DNA from: Chrysomallon squamiferum
Taxonomy: Eukaryota; Mollusca; Gastropoda; Neomphalida; Peltospiridae
Assembly (NCBI GenBank): GCA_012295275.1
Contig: CM022671.1
Location: 33,323,927-33,387,926 of the forward strand
Reading direction: 5' to 3'
DNA: 64,000 nucleotides
Part shown: positions 63,616 through 64,000 of the stretch, piece after piece
Layout of the letters: each line of letters begins with the position of its first letter
How positions within the stretch are numbered: the first letter of the stretch is position 1
Notes under the pieces: generated by a model
Told to the model about the DNA's origin: nothing
What the model saw: only the letters and a program-made list of their open reading frames with translations
Databases searched by the model: none
Translations under genes and position numbers: made by a program

Positions 63616-64000
63616 GTAAAAATAAATGTTTCATTATTATCCCAATCTTTGTGATTGATGCATAAAATCTGAACTGTAAGTAAATATTAAAAATGGAAAC
63701 ATACAGTATTCAGCATTTTCTGATTTCTTGTGCAAATTGATTTAGAGAAGTGGGTTGTTTGTTTTATAACATGCTAACACCATTACAGGACACCTGCAAA
63801 GCAACACACTAAGGACATTTCACACAGAACCAGTTAAAAACCTATTAACAGCAATCCACAGCATACATGGAGAGCATGGGACTTATGGTGCCTATTACCT
63901 TAAAACAGAATCAGAATATTTTCTCTTTATTATGAATAGTATGTCTATAAGTGTGTGCATGAAAATTATCTCTTCCTGCTAAAAAGTAAGAATGGTGTGC

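Larger units (their letters stand above)
56760..64000. repeat. Segmental duplication of about 7 kb (copy of 44,940-52,080)
   Basis: From about 56,760 to the window end the sequence repeats the 3' half of gene B, the spacer and most of gene C, with an offset of 11,981 bases in the middle (for example Z-alpha exons at 46,693 and 58,674). Long stretches (58,320-60,210 against 46,340-48,230) are almost identical by eye, differing mainly in homopolymers and microsatellites. A block of about 150 bp at 57,370-57,525 is present only in the right copy. The copy stops at the window edge just before the expected Z-alpha exon of gene E. Confidence 0.92.

Noticed and set aside
1-64000. tRNA, rRNA and CRISPR features
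   Set aside because: No convincing A/B box, rRNA segment or spaced direct-repeat array was seen; the arrays present are micro- and minisatellites.

Overview
The window is from a metazoan nuclear genome: about two thirds AT, full of microsatellites, with spliced genes (GT-AG introns) and long gene-poor stretches. An intronless receptor of the invertebrate sex-peptide/myoinhibitory-peptide receptor type, together with the compositional style, suggests a lophotrochozoan, most likely a mollusc; a coleoid cephalopod is plausible but not proven. There are no rRNA, tRNA or CRISPR features that I can support.

Layout. 1-16,341 holds no recognisable coding exon, only AT-rich sequence with a few GC-richer islands and a fold-back repeat at 10,295-11,026. 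At 16,342-17,119 (minus) lie the first two coding exons of a Testin/LMCD1-like cysteine-rich PET-LIM gene, with a CRE-bearing, CpG-containing promoter region to about 17,770; the rest of the gene would lie in or beyond the left flank. At 20,867-23,638 (minus) are two exons, joined in phase, of an APCDD1-like secreted or membrane protein. 26,639-27,036 is a non-autonomous Tigger/pogo-type DNA transposon with TA target duplication. 27,782-29,041 (minus) is a complete single-exon class A GPCR. 32,400-32,708 (minus) holds a GPCR TM7-like fragment just upstream of the main cluster.

The main find is 32,755-64,000 (plus): a tandem cluster of five related small multi-exon genes (here A to E). Three (A, B, C) have intact reconstructed frames that join an N-terminal CARD-like death-fold domain to a C-terminal Z-alpha winged-helix domain, the Z-DNA/Z-RNA binding module of ADAR1, ZBP1 and PKZ. 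D looks CARD-less with a Z-alpha domain; E begins at 61,414, carries two one-base frameshifts and runs off the right edge before its Z-alpha exon. Splice phases agree in every model (A 234 aa, B 271 aa, C 244 aa, D 183 aa). By analogy with CARD-bearing RNA sensors and Z-alpha immune proteins, I infer a family of Z-nucleic-acid sensors or adaptors signalling through CARD oligomerisation. This architecture is not one I know from described families.

The cluster is evolving fast. A segmental duplication of about 7 kb (roughly 45.0-52.1 kb against 56.8-64.0 kb) is very recent. There are relic exons with killed splice sites, an inverted exon in gene B, minisatellites next to the Z-alpha exons, and a 42-codon open frame identical in three intergenic spacers. 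All gene models are manual splice predictions without transcript support.
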